DNA from: Dicaeum eximium
Taxonomy: Eukaryota; Chordata; Aves; Passeriformes; Dicaeidae
DNA length: 64,000 nucleotides
Direction: 5' to 3'
Assembly: GCA_013396995.1 (NCBI GenBank)
Contig: VWZP01005794.1
Location: 361,685 to 425,684, forward strand
Of this stretch, positions 13,401-26,604 are shown piece by piece. The notes beneath the pieces are model-generated. The model was not told the origin of the DNA. It was given only the letters and a program-made list of their open reading frames with translations, and did no database searches. The position numbers and the translations under genes were made by a program. Numbering within the stretch: the first letter of the stretch is position 1; every line of letters starts with the position of its first letter.

Positions 13401-16400
13401 CTAGCTATGATTCATACTTGTTTAACAAGAATTGTATAAATAGTTGTTGATATAGAGTTACCACAGGTATCAGTTGTAATTTCTTAGCCATTTATATAAC
13501 ATGAGTTATACAAAGTCTTAATGAATTCTGCACAATTCTTGATCTTGTTTAATGTGAAATTAATGATTAATTTTTAGTTGTGTTTTTAATTAATTATTTT
13601 TTATATATTTTATTAATGATTGTTTTTAAGTGCTCTGGAGTATTTCATGTTAAGGGTACAGGATGAATCAGAGTAATTATATACCTAATTCATTACCACC
13701 AAACAGAATTTAAAGGAACTAAAATAAATACAAAAAATATTTGGACTTTACCAGACACTGCAGAGTTACATGGTGTATCTCTGATTTGCAAATCCATGAA
13801 GTCATGGCTTGATTCTTCTTTAATTAAGCATGTCTTTTTAGAAATATCTGAAATGTAATTATTTCAGAGCAGCAAGGGCTACAGTATTTATGATATTGGG
13901 TTTGTCAAATTATCCTCAATGTTCAGTTAAGGCAGCAATTTTTCCAAACTGTCACTCAACTATTCTTAGTCTTAGCTCTGTGTTTAGACTCTGATGCTGC
14001 GGGAGATTGTTGCAGCACTTTATAATGTTAAGAGAAACAGGGAAAAGGAAGACTCTGAAATGTTAAAGTCTCCCAAAGTATATTCAGATGTTTTAAACTA
14101 ATAGTCCACAAGAACTCATATGAAAAAATGATATCAAATTGGAATTTGAGCCAAAGGCAAATCCTTAAGGAGGATAATTTAATTTTTTGAATTGAAAAGA
14201 GAACAAACATTGGCAGTCAAAGCTTGTCTTCTTGCAAGCTTTGACTCCTCATCTAAAACCTGCCATCTTTACTTTCCTCATTTTGATGGCAGGGATTAAA
14301 TGTAGATTGTTTTTCACAGCTAAATATAGAAAATGCTTTTAATTCATCAGTTAGTAGCTTCTTAAATACACAAATATTAAATATACTGTATTGATGGGGT
14401 TTGTATTTACTGTTGTTATGTACTGTCCAGTGTTCCTCTTTGGCTACATGTTTAGGCCAGCTTGTAGAAGGTGAAGGTTGGACTTAGAATATTTTACAAA
14501 ATCAGTAGTTGATATTAGTAAATATTCTTCTAATATATATAAAAAATATATAAATTTTACAGGACACAATATAAATCATGACTGTTTTTATCTTAAGTGG
14601 CCAATTAAGTAGTCCAGCACTTTTTAATAAATTTTACTTGTTTGTTGTATGCAAAAAAAGATTTTTTAATTTTTTTTTCTGTTTTAGTTCTAAATTTATA
14701 GGTATTAATTTATCAAATATCATTTTCCCTTAAATTATATCACCTCAGAATGCTTTTTAAATTTATAGTTTTGAAATATATAGTTATTTCAGACCTTTAA
14801 ATTTTTCCTTTTCTTGAAACAAGCAGTTGGAGCTGTGAATTACAAAAACTATCCAAGGAGAATAGATGTTCAGATTATTTTCTATAAGCCAACAGATTCT
14901 GCCCAGAAGTTTTGTGTATTGCATAGATAACAAGTCAGGTATTTCTTTGCAGTTACAAGATTGTTTGACAATAATAAATTGTCAAAATTTATATAAACAC
15001 ATTCTTATGAAAATATTAAATGACACTCTCAAAGCTCAAATGCCACAAGCAGTGTTTACTACTTCAAGGTAAACTTGCTAATAGAATTTAAATTTTATTT
15101 TTGACATAGCTCTAGAAGTGTTTCCTTATTCAGATTCCAGCCAAGGAAGTGATCATAATGAGCAGAGATTGTAGGAGCTGGTGTTTTACTTGGTTGTCTA
15201 TACCGCTGAATAAATATGTTTTTTTTCCCTGTAATCATAAATTTTGGAGGTAGTAGTGTAAGACTTCTCTATCAAGATCAGTGACTTGTGTATGTTTGAT
15301 TTTAATGCAAGATTAGGCACTGCTAATTAATATGGAGATGACTTTTTAACAGTTCTGGTGGTTAACAATCAATTTTTCAGAAAAAGTAGTTACTATCCTT
15401 GTTAGTTTGGCAGGGATACTCAACCTGCCTCACAGGTCAAGAACTGGTTATTGCTGTGATTATGAGTCTGTCAGAGGGGATTACAGAATTTGTCCTGCAG
15501 AATAATTAAGGCTCATGCACTACTTCAGTAGCATTATCTAATGCTCATTTATTGTGCATGTTCAACTGCAGGATAAAAACACCCTTATAATAATTACTCT
15601 GGTAGGTGTAATACTTTTTTCTTTTTATATCAGCTGAACATTTCAGCCTTCATCAGTGCTAGATCACACGTAATTAGTTTGTATTAATGAAATTATAGTC
15701 AGGTTGTACATATTTGTTTGGATAGATGTAGAAATAGAGGATTATTTCCCTGTGTCAGGATCTTTGGCTGTAAGAAAACATGCATTGCATTGTAGCTGGA
15801 AAAAAGAAGGTAACAGCCATGTTTGCATTTTATATGTTCTTTAGGTGACGTTAATAAGTAGAATATATTGCATCTTACTCTTGATCCCTGAATTGCTCCT
15901 GACAAAAAAATCATATAACCTACCCACAGGACAGGTGATTGTGCTCCAGCTTCTTTTCCAGCTACCTGTGCCAGTTTCTGTCTTCGGTGCACTTGCCAAA
16001 ATGAGAAAATAACTTAGAAGTCAGATACATTATCGGCATCCTAATATCATGTATAATTAATTCTCAGTGGTGAAGTAAAAAACTTAGTGTTTTTACCTTC
16101 TGCATATTTTTATAGCAAGGAAAATCTGTGAGGAGGTGAGTGCCTTAGGGTCCTTGTCAGGGGCTCAGCTCAGGAGAACTTCAGAGACAGAGCCATCACT
16201 CCATTACAGAGTCTATCAAATGCAGTGCCCAATATAGCTTGCTTTCAAAAGCATCCATTTCCCATGGACAGGTGGTGATTCACTTGCTGACATCAATCAG
16301 ATTTCTCCTTCAAAAGGAATTCTTCCACCCTCACTGAGAAAATAGTATAAGACATTATTCTTTGCAAGGCAAGGATAGCAGACTGCAATCCTATACTTCC

Positions 16401-18553
16401 AGTAGGTAGAAATTGATGGTGCTCCCCGTGATCTTTCCATTTAGACCACAGCTACTCAAGTGTGAAATTTCAGAGTACCTTTAGTGAGAATATTAGTTCT
16501 GCTGTCTTTTTAAGTTCTTATTTTAAAATTTTTTCTCAGACTTTTTTTAAAATTTAAAACTATGGAGCCAGATGTTTTTAAAAAAGCACTTTAAAGTGAT
16601 TCAGATTAATAATAAGATTCACAAAACCATTGGGGAAGCAAAAGACTTACAACTATGGGAGTGTGTCAGCAGTGTGTTAAATTAGTAACTGTGTGTAGGC
16701 TCAATATGAGATTTAACAGGTGCCCCAGATATGGTGTGCTGACTCTCTGCATTGAAGTGAATTTTATTCTGGTAACTGAGAGGAGGAAGGAGAGAAAGAA
16801 AGAATTGGCCAGTGAAGAAGCTTCTTCTGCACATTCCAGAAAGAATCAGACTAACATGAGAGACAGGCTGGCTTCAGATGCCTTTCACTGGATCTCCTGC
16901 ACAGCATGGAGAACTAGATTACTATGTGGTGAGTGGAAAATGGTAGAGAATCCCATGAAATACAGGTGAGAAGAGAAAGAAGCATTGTTCTGCATTTGTA
17001 ATAAAATCTATGCCTTCCTCAGCATTTCCAGCATTTTGTCTGTTTACTGTATTAGAGTCTAAGACATACTTTTGTATTTTGAAAGCTGCAATGACAATGA
17101 AGTCCCTAGAATGGAAAGCAGCTATCTTAGCTAAATTATGTTGCCTGTTGCTATGGAAATGGTAGCTCACGAATTTTTATGTAAGTGCTTGAGGTACAAT
17201 ACTTATGACATCTTATCTAAAAAACAAGGTTTGTACTTCATCCACCATCAGGTTTTTGCTTTGCTTTAATGACAATATTAGGCAGTAATTCCCAAGAGCA
17301 AATGCTGAAGTAACATACCATTCCATAGAAATATCTTTCATCATAATTAGCTAGGCAATTTATGAATTGCAACATAATCAGGAAGTTATCAACCTTTAAA
17401 TCTGATTTATCCATTGCTGATGCTCTAAATACATATATTTACAGGAAAATGTAAATAATTTTTAGCAAACATTGTTTATTCTGCATGTTGCAATTAAGAC
17501 TCTACCTGCCTTCTTTCAGTATCACCTTTATATAATTTTTTGTTCTAAGCTGAGATGTTGCAAAAAACCCGCAATATTAAGACAGGCTTCAGAAATAGAA
17601 CCCAAACCCTCATAAGTTTTATCCAAAACTTCCTTTCCTGTTACATCTTATGAAACACTTTCACTGAATATAGTAAAAAATTTGTTTTCTTCCTGCAGAG
17701 AATTATTTGCATTCTCATAACACTTTCCACATCATGTAAGATGCACCCACTGTATCCGTACATTTCTTACTTAATAGAAAAATGATATATTTGTCTTGAA
17801 ATCACAGACCTGAATTTGAAACTCATATTTTCCCCATTATTTTATCAAATTATGTAGCTGCTAAGTAAACAGAGAACTATCTATTTGCAAGAGACCAGTA
17901 ACAAACCAAGCAAAATAAATTTTCCCTGGAACACTATATTTGTTAAGCATGTCATCCTAGTAGGGTAATTGAATATTATAAGAAGAAAGCAACTCTTTAG
18001 GAATATGGAGACACTTTAGAGTTTTCATGTCAAAAAACTAGAGAGCGAGTACATTCCTTGGGCAAACAAGGCATCAACTAACACAAGACTTGCACAGTGT
18101 GCCTTAAAGCATTTGGTGGGTCATTGCTGGGATTTTTGTCACAGTAACAGAAGGAAATATAAGTAGTTATAAAAAATGATTTTTCCTCTCACTTTTCTTT
18201 GATCAAGCCTTTGACTCGTCCATGTCTGTAATTATCCAGCCTCATCTATTGTAGGACCAGGTCATCCCTTTTCTTACATCTGGTCTGAGTCCCAGCTGCA
18301 CCAGCCCTGTGAACCACATTGCCCAGTGCCTGTGCCTGCATCTGCCACAGTGAACTGCTGTGAGCTGTGGGCTGAGCTCCCTCGCTGGCACGTGGCCATC
18401 CACAGGGCAAGTGCCAGAGCACTCCCTGGGTGTGTGCCTGGGTGTGTTTCAAGGACTTGGGCTGGCAATGCATCTTTCCCAAAAAACAGTTTGGATGCAG
18501 GCATCTTAGTGGAAGTGGAAGAGGGGATGAAGGATTTCAGTGGTACAAACAAG
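10431..18553. other. Unique sequence, no gene seen
   Basis: About 8 kb with no recognised gene or family. There is a 15-nt poly-T at 11467-11481, very AT-rich patches at 13555-13625 and 14340-14780, and a perfect 12-bp hairpin at 14215-14246. Open frames reach 105 codons (12722-13039 minus; 16655-16969 plus, 104 codons) but none shows a domain, and none has both acceptor and donor in frame. The composition becomes more GC-rich from about 18250 as the LTR is approached. Confidence 0.5.
14215..14246. repeat. Perfect 12-bp inverted repeat, 8-nt loop
   Basis: The left arm 14215-14226 reads AGTCAAAGCTTG and the right arm 14235-14246 is its exact reverse complement, separated by 8 nt. It is too short for a typical miRNA precursor and is not linked to a recognised element. 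It may be a chance or template-switch product. Confidence 0.75.
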
Positions 18554-18603
18554 AGCTGTGCAGTGACAGCTGTGGGATAGTGACACAGCTGTGCAGTGAC
18601 AGC
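18554..18603. repeat. 17-bp direct repeat next to LTR
   Basis: AGCTGTGCAGTGACAGC occurs at 18554-18570 and again at 18587-18603, a period of 33 bp. The second copy ends about 24 bp before the inferred LTR boundary. It looks like a small tandem duplication. I cannot tell whether it belongs to the LTR insertion. Confidence 0.8.
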
Positions 18604-18626
18604 CCAGGCCCATTTCATTTACACAA

Positions 18627-19160
18627 GCTCATGGTTTAACCCCAGCCAGCACAGCCACTCCCCTCCAAGGGGAGACAATTGAAAGGGTGAAAGTAAGAAA
18701 ACTCATGTGTGGAGATAAAGGCAGGTTAATAGGTAAAGCAAAAGCTGCACACACAGGCAAGGCAAAGAATTCATTCACTACTTCATTCAGCTGTCCCCAC
18801 GTTACGCATGTTCCATCATGTGTAACCCTGACTTGTGAAGACAAAAGGCATCACTCTGAACGTCCCTGCCTTCCTTCTTCTTCCCTCAGCTTTAGTCATG
18901 ACACTATATGATGTGAGATATCCCTTGGGTCATTTGAGGTGAACTGTGTCCCCTCCAGGCTCCTTGTGCACCCACACCCCCCTCACTGGTGGCATGGAGG
19001 GAGGTGAAGAACAGAAAAGGCCTTGGCTCTGTGTGAGCACTGCTCAGCAAAAACAAAAACACCCCTGTATTACCAGCTCTGTTTACAGCACAAATCCAAA
19101 ACACAGCCCCATACCAGTTGCTATGAAAAAAAAATTACCTCTGCTAAAACCACCACAACC
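18627..19160 (-). mobile_element. Endogenous retrovirus solo-LTR-like element, minus strand
   Basis: This is an avian ERV long terminal repeat in antisense orientation. The left edge reads 'tcatggtttaaccccagcc', the reverse complement of the LTR 3' end of a family common in birds. Inside, ordered landmarks survive: 'actcatgtgtggagataaag' near 18702-18720, the 'gacactatatgatgtgagat' to 'atatcccttgggtca' block at about 18899-18931, and 'ctccttgtgcaccc' at about 18959-18973. The right part includes 'aaatccaaaacacagcccc' (about 19091-19110), and the element fades at about 19160. The length of about 535 bp suits a solo LTR. No gag, pol or env sequence lies on either side, so there is no provirus. 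Exact termini and target-site duplication could not be fixed. Assignment to an ERV class (probably ERVL-like) is uncertain. Confidence 0.72.
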
Positions 19161-22100
19161 TGTAAATAGAGCCTATACAGATATAATCCTGAGCAGCAGT
19201 CTGCACTGGTACAGAGATAGGATCTTGTTCTGACTATTGCACTTGTTTCCTCTGTAGCCATCAGATGGCCAAGTGTTCCCTGTTAGGGCCTGCACAGAAC
19301 TGGGGGGCAGTTTCCCCCCTGCTATGCATTATTGGAATGACTTTGAAGAGAATGGAACCATGACACTTTACATTGACTGAGAAAAAGGTACACTGTTCTG
19401 CCATTTCCCTCCCCTGTGCACCATGAGGATGCTCCTATTCACCCTCACTCTCTAATATCTATGGAGCTTTCTAGAGATATTAATGTTCTAGCTCACAATA
19501 TTCTGACTTATTTTTAAAATAAAAGCTTTACAGCCCTTCTTGCCTGGTCTCACAAACATCTTTCCTTGCATGATCTGATTCCTTTCAATTCAATAAGTTT
19601 TTTCACCAGGAACTTGTCTTGAACTGCATTTATTTTCCAGTCATTTCTGCAATCTTTCTGCTCTGTCTGATTTTTCTGTTGCCTGTTGGTATAATTTAAG
19701 ATGAGGAATACATTTCACTCTTTCAAACAAACCCAGTTACTGCTGCAATTAAGAAAGTGACAGGACTCCCAAGTAAAGATTTGCTTGATGCACTAACTTC
19801 TGTCAAGGTAGATTTTAGCTGTTTGTTGATTGTCACACATTTTAATGATATTAGTGAATTTCATAGTCTGAATAGATGTTACACTATTCACTCCTCATAT
19901 ACTCTAAAAAGTTACACAGTATGCTATTTTGCTATTTAAGATCATAGCTTTCTGTTTTCTTGACCTCTTTCTATGAACTTTAGTGTTTAGTCTTTAAAAA
20001 ATTGCCTAGAGTTTGCATGACCTTTTGCAAACTCCATGTCTTTAAAATTTTGCCTAGAGTTTGCATGACCTCTCCAACATATTTGTTATGCAATAGGAGA
20101 CATGTCTGCAATAAAAATTACAGATATGATGATATGAATGTTTCAATCTTTTATGTCTTTGAAGGCATCTTTTTTATTTATTGAGACAAATGCACATTTT
20201 GTGAAAAGGATCTTTCTCATGTGGATACCAAAATAGTAGTCAATTTGCACAATACAGCAAATTATTTTTTCTTGAAATAGAGATGTTCGGGGTGTTTGAG
20301 ATATTTTTCATACTTACCTAGCTGAAGTCCAGCCTATTTTCCCATCAGTGCTAGGTATGCAAAGAATGCTAGATAAGTTTCAGATATGTTAAGATGACAC
20401 AAAAATATAACTATCAGGGTTTTCATAGTAGACTTTATATTCTTAATATTTCTAAAAAGTATACAAAATTAAAGTTTTATAAATCTACAGACATTCTGGA
20501 CCAGATTTAGAACTACTTTCTTCTGGATTGTTCGTGCAACTCACACTGTTCTCAAACCCCTGATACTAAGTTCAAAATCCCTAGAAACTTCACTGCTGAT
20601 TTGCCCGAGCTTTTATTACCAGACTTTGGCATGGGAGTGAGTACAAGCATAGCTGGGGCCCTGACTTCACAGAGCCTCCCTTAGAGCAACTAGGTCAGTT
20701 CTGGAAGCTGATTTCCATCCATTAGGCAGGAGAGAAGTACAGCCTGCAGCAGGGCAATGGATGCTGGAAGTTCTCAATTCTGAGTTTGCAGTTCTGGACT
20801 GAGGCTCTCCACAACCTGCACGCACAGGGGTGTGAGAAGGGCAGGGCAGTGGCAGTGGCCTTCACCTTCTGTGCCCTGCTGTCCACACTTCAAATTACTC
20901 AGCAATGTGGGCAGCTCAGCCCACACTGAGCACCTTCTGCTCTGGCTGAGCTGTGGGCCAGCTGTCAGGGCTGTGCAGTGGCATGTGTCAGATGGTGAAT
21001 CAGTGCTGGTTCACAGAGTTGTTGGGCATTGTGGTATAAGGGCTCCCCATGTGTAACTGTCCCTACATGTATGAGTCATCTTCTGCAGGGGCTTGGGGTT
21101 AGAAACAGTCTACAGAGGTAGTAGAGAATGTTGTTATTAACTACCTTCTAGAATTGCTTGTCTTACTTGTTTTGCTTTGCAGTTTCACTGTTGTTTTTTT
21201 TTTTTCCTGAAAGATAATTTTAAGTCTTGCTAAATCATCCTAGAAAACTATTCATCTTCTTCAATTGGGGCAAAATAAACAGAGTTAATATTGACAAGGT
21301 TTTGTTGCAGGAAATGCCAAAGACTGGGGATGGCAGGGGCTATGGGTATTTCTTTGCAGTATGTCACAGATGAGTGTGGGAGGTTGTGCCATCAACTACC
21401 AAATTTGGGACTTACAGAAAAACTTGTTTGGAAGAGGAGACAGCAGGGAAGACCTCTGCTTCCAAGTAGTGACCAGTGTGTCTGTCTCTCATGTCTAACT
21501 GTTCAGGTCAACTGTTTTTCTGTACTGGAGATACAGAACAAGAACTTTTGAAATGAAAAATATTTATTCTTTGTGTTTTTCTCAAGAGGAAAAAAATCAC
21601 CTGGGATTTAATGAGACTTGCCTGGTTCATTTTGTTTTTCTTTTCAAAGAAATTCACTGTGGAATCCTTGACATGATTTATTTGTACATTAAGTATCTGA
21701 TTCTACATTTGATTTTCAGAGGTGACATTCATTCCACCAAACTCTAAGTATTTACACTCTAGGTGTCTCTGTTAAAGCAAGTTACCTCAGACTCAGTAAA
21801 TGGAGAGAAGCAAGTTCTTTCAGGATAAGATCCATCTGACCTATTTCAGATGTCTGTTTTAAGATTAGATGAATAGCAGCCTATTCACCCAGTAGCACTT
21901 TATCTCCATATTGACTGTATATGGACTCAAGAGTGTCTCCAAGATTCATTTAAGCAGCTGAGTTTTGCTCCTGTTGAGCTGACTAAATATGCAAGATGTA
22001 TTCGGGCTTCTAAGGTACATGGAAGTATTTTGGTAGAATTCTAGCCAAGCAATATAAATGTCTTTTTGGGGTTTTAGTGAATGACAAACGTTTTTTCCAT

Positions 22101-25100
22101 CAGCTACTCTGCATAAGTATTGATAAGGTATCAAGTGCACAGGCAAGTCTTTATTAATCAGGATAACTGATGAGCAAGATAACTCGCACAAAATTAGTTC
22201 CTATTTAGGCAAATGGAAATACTGAAGTCTAATTCCCCATGAATTGCATTCATTGTCTGACTTTTCATCCCACATTACAGCCCATACAGTGGCAATGTTG
22301 TTGCTACCCTGCAACAGTGTGAGCATTGTTCAGCTAATACCTGTGTGCCATCTGAGCACAGCTTCTGCCAGCTCTGGTGTCGTGCCCGGCTTCTGCCTAA
22401 GTGGAGTCACTACTGTGCATTTCCCTACTATTTGCTGACTTTCACAAACTGTCTCTAGTAATTTTTATTTCCTTTTAAATCAGGTCTTGAGTTCACAGTT
22501 AGTTGCAAGCTGCCAAACCAATGGACAATCTGATTGCACAAATCTTAAAATTCTTCTTAAAATTTTATGCCACTAGTACAAATAAGGCATATGTAAATAA
22601 GGATATGTATGTGAAACGGCAGTTGCAGACACTAGTATTAATGATGCTCTGGAAAATGGAGGTGGAAGTCCTTAAATTCATAATTTTTTGAGTGATAAAT
22701 CTTTGTAACACAGTGTATAGATGGGCAACTAAACATGGGGTCAGTCTGTACAGAACTTCCTTGGGTCGGTCTGCAGTGTAACAAACCTTAGAGTGGAAAA
22801 ATGCCAGATTTAGTAAGTGAGAACCCAGTGTTTGAAGTGTTGTTCTGGACGCTCATTGCCAGGCATGGAAAACACCACTGAAAGGGGGATCAGGGGAGCA
22901 GCTGGAGTTGGCTGCAAGCTGCTGACAGCCGGGAGAGCAGAGCCAGACCTGCCCGGGGCAGGGCCAGGGACCTTGCTGCTGCCAGCCTCCACCTGGGAAC
23001 ACTTTCAGTGCTGCTCCCACCTGCCTCTGCACTGGAGTTAGTTCAGCAGGCAGTGGAACTTCTCTCTACTGAACCCAACTTTATGCTGCTATTCTTTGCT
23101 TTTTATTATCTTTTTGCATAACAAATTTTAGCTGAGCGGATCCGTGGTCTTTTTTCACACAAAAAGTTTGGCAGATCCTCAGGTGGATAAACAGGCTCAA
23201 TAGTATAAAAACCAAATTAGATCAACTTAAGATGGCCAAGCCTGGCTCCCACACTGTATTTTATGGTTTTTCTAGATGTCTTTACTTATAGTCATTTTGC
23301 TCAGGCTCTGAGCTGGTCATTTGTGAGCAAGTTTCAAGCCAAAAAACCTTGCAGCCATATTTAATGTGACACAGTTTGGAGCTAAAAAAGCCCTGCTGAG
23401 GACTGAGTTGAAGCCCAGCACTGTGCTAATGACATGGTTATCAGGTGCAAGTTGGCTCAGTCATAATCATCAAAGCCTGGCAAAGTTCTTTACAGAAACC
23501 CTCAGTGTCTATAATCTCATGTTGTATTTTACCTGCAGTTTGTGTGAAGGAAGAGCTGGGACATTAAGCTAACTAATAAGGCTTGCAGAGGCACAGGATT
23601 CAGAAAACATCATTAAAGCAGATGATAATTGTGAACAACACCTCTTCAAATATGATCTTTAAGACTGACTAGAGTGCCACTTAAAATACACTTTTAAAAG
23701 TGTGCTCTGTATCCAACTGCCTGAAAGAAACCTCATGAGTACTTCTACAGCTCTAATCATGATGCTGTGCTTTTCAGGCCTTTTTTTGCTGATCCTAGCT
23801 TAAAAAGTCAGATATGTAATGTTCATTACTTTGACCTAGCAGCATCAGGTATTTGCAGCAGTTAACTCTGCAGCTATTTTTCTCTAAACACTTGCAGTGA
23901 AAGCTAGAAGTCTCAAAGTCCTGACTTTTGAGTTTCCTCATGTTTCAACAAAAAGATTTTTCTGTTGAAAATGACACAAACTATGTCTACCTCTATCAAT
24001 AAGTCTCTAATGTAGGGTGGGAATAGAAAAACAGGAACTGGCTGCCAGCAGCAATTCTTACACAACTAGAATACACAAGTGCACATTAGAAGCACAGGAT
24101 TTGGGATTTTGGGTGGTTCTTTTTCATTTTTTTGTGTATTTATTTATGGAATAATATCTCTCTCTAAGGCTTAATGAAGTGTTTCTCACCTGTAAGGCAC
24201 CAGGCTGAATAGAAACTCAGATTAGACATTTTAGTTTTGTCTCCATAGAAACAAAATGTTCAAATGTGTTAAGTTATTTTTGTCTTTGGAGTATTTATGT
24301 GCCTCACAATTTGGACATGTACTCAGAGGGAAAAAAACTATGATTTCAATAGAATTGTGTTGTCTTATGGACCATCAGCAGGTGAATGAGATGTATTTGA
24401 ATGACTGGCATGCCAAAAATAAACTCTGGAAAGAGAGAAATTCGGAACTCTGTGTTGAAAATAAACTAACCCTAATGTTCCATCAGCTTGCAAAATCTGT
24501 AAAGTGAAATATATCCAATTTAGAATATCCAGAATCATCACTTGCTTGTGGTTGTGCTCTAATGGAAGTAAGGAAGTCCACTGAAGGATTGTGGTCAATA
24601 CTATTGGGTGAAATTGAATCTCAGTTGATACTTTGTTTCTCAGGAGAGAGATTGTACTTTCTCAGAATCAAGGAAAAGCACCACTGCAGATGAATTAAAG
24701 CTGACATTATTTTACTTTTTAAAATAGAATTTTACTACAGAAAAACTGTCATCCAAAGTAGGAGAGCTCAGAGAATGAATAGCTTCAGCTCAATATTAGA
24801 GAGCTTCAGTTGCAGCACTACAGAGTGGCTATTTTCAATCTGGTGACTTAGAAGAAGAGTTAATGTTTATTTTTACTGGTTTTATCTGGATATCATTATC
24901 AGGTAATGTCCGAAATTCAATTGCTGGGTGCTGTTACTGTACTGAATCAGTTCATACTGGTATTTTAAGGATCATCACTTCCTAGAAGGTACTGACACTC
25001 CCTCTCTTTCAAAATAAATATAATTTTATTACATAAGGAACGATTAGAATTAGTTACAGTAAAAATACAGCAATATCAATAAAACTGAAGACAACATGAA

Positions 25101-26129
25101 ACCACATTCTTTGTGTCATATAATAGCTTACATTCATTTGTAATTTCCTGTTGTAAGTCAGAAAGGCAAAAGAAAGCAAAGTAAAGGGAAACCACAGGAA
25201 GTGCAGGAAAGATGATAGCCAGAACATAGTGACAGACAGAAGGAAACCCATGCAGAGACAGAAAATTTCAACATACAGCAGAGAACAAGCTTGGTATTTA
25301 TACAGATATTGTCACATGAACACAAGCACTCATTACATCTTCATAGCAAAGAACTTCACTGCCTCCAAGAAACAACACAGTAAAGTCTTTAATGTCTCTT
25401 CAAAGGCTTCAGGTTAACTAAAGAATTGCAACACATTTAGTCTCAAGGTAATAAAAATCCATGGGATAGTAAAAAGCAGTTTTAAGGAAAACATGGTGAG
25501 CAGAGTGTCATGGAGAGGCACACTGGAAAAGAGGTCAATTAGTAGTGGAAAGGTGTACAGTAAACTTATGTGCTCCAGGTAGCTGTGTGCACTCAGGGAT
25601 GTGCCCCTTAATTGCATGGTAGTGTCAAAAAAATGCCATTTTATAGGCTAAGTCCAGTTCAATGAGGTCATATTTTCTTAGCGTGTATAAAGTAATTTTT
25701 TAAGGCAAGTAAATTTGTGCTATCAAATGAACAGAAGGCACTCTATTTATTAAACAGATTGAGCAAAGAGCATATGCTACCAATGGTGTGTATACCTATG
25801 CACGAGGTAGTCACTAAATCATACAAAACAGATGCAAGCATTTTTCTTTTAGCTAGAAAATATCTGCATTATGAGTATGCTGTACGTTCATTGTTGCAGT
25901 GTCAGACTTGCAAATTTATTTCTTGCTTTAAGAACGGCAAATATGCTGTCCCAATTTTATGAAGGGAAAATTGAACAGGATATGATGCTACACAAGAATA
26001 CTGAAGTATGACTCTATTCACTCATAAAAGATGGAGAGAGGTTGATGTAGTGTGCAGGAGACCTAATATTTTTCCAATCAGTGTAAATGCATAGTATTCC
26101 ATATTTTTATGAGCAGGTTTTTATAATCT
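19161..26129. other. Unique sequence, no gene seen
   Basis: About 7 kb without a recognised gene or repeat family. It contains the 32-bp duplication at 19991-20070 and a 12-nt poly-T at 21194-21205. GC-richer patches lie at about 20630-21060 and 22860-23040. Open frames are 60-86 codons with no domain and overlap on both strands within the GC-richer patches, as expected from low stop-codon density and not from coding. Confidence 0.5.
19991..20070. repeat. 32-bp direct duplication, 48-bp period
   Basis: The segment 19991-20022 is repeated at 20039-20070 with changes only in its A/T run. The shared core is 'tgcctagagtttgcatgacc'. A short spacer of 16 bp lies between the copies. This looks like a local tandem duplication. 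Confidence 0.85.
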
Positions 26130-26330
26130 AGAATCACAAAATAATAAAAATTTTAAAGGAGCTCTGCATAACATCTGGTCCAGGTTGCACTCAAATCAAT
26201 GCCAACCTGGAGTTACTCAGGACCTTGTACAATCAAGTCTGAACATCTCCAAGGATGGAGATATCTATAGCCTTTCTAGAAAACCTGGTCAAATATTTAA
26301 AAACCTTCAAGGGTGCCCCATAAAGTCATA
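26130..26330 (-). mobile_element. CR1 LINE 3' fragment, minus strand
   Basis: The plus strand starts with 'aatcacaaaataataaaaat', a degraded version of the reverse CR1 tail. It continues through 'catctggtccaggttgcact', 'aatgccaacctggagttact' and 'gaacatctccaaggatgg' at about 26240-26257. These correspond to the antisense CR1 3' UTR. Divergence is high. Sequence at about 26430-26520 (containing 'agatgcaggacttgacattt') resembles an upstream part of the same antisense CR1, so the original insertion probably ran to about 26530 with a poorly conserved middle. Confidence 0.75.
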
Positions 26331-26429
26331 TTCAACTCAATCCACTTGGAATTACAAATCCTGCAAAGTTTCTGCGAAGCTGCCTTGGAATCAGTTGACC
26401 ACTGGCCCCAGAGGAGACGAGAGGATATT

Positions 26430-26520
26430 ACATGCCAGATGCAGGACTTGACATTTATCTTTGCACACCACAAGTTTATTGTCAGCCTGTTTCTCTGCCA
26501 GGTTCTTGTGAATCGCAGTA
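26430..26520 (-). mobile_element. Probable continuation of minus-strand CR1 (ORF2 part)
   Basis: The 'ccagatgcaggacttgacat' stretch followed by 'cacaagtttattgtcagcct' matches the antisense of CR1 ORF2 just downstream of the RT core (in sense orientation, the cysteine/leucine-rich 'KCxVLHLG' area). It lies in the order expected if it is the 5' part of the minus-strand CR1 at 26130-26330. Recognition is by eye over a short span. Confidence 0.5.
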
Positions 26521-26604
26521 ATAATAGGCATTGTACTGACCTTTCCCCTAAACTGATTCTGCTGACAGGGGACTGTCACCTCCTCCAGAAGTAATTCACA
26601 ATAA

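Noticed and set aside
16655..16969. 104-codon plus-strand open frame followed by a donor-like GTGAGT
   Set aside because: No domain, no matching acceptor, ordinary local composition; consistent with chance.
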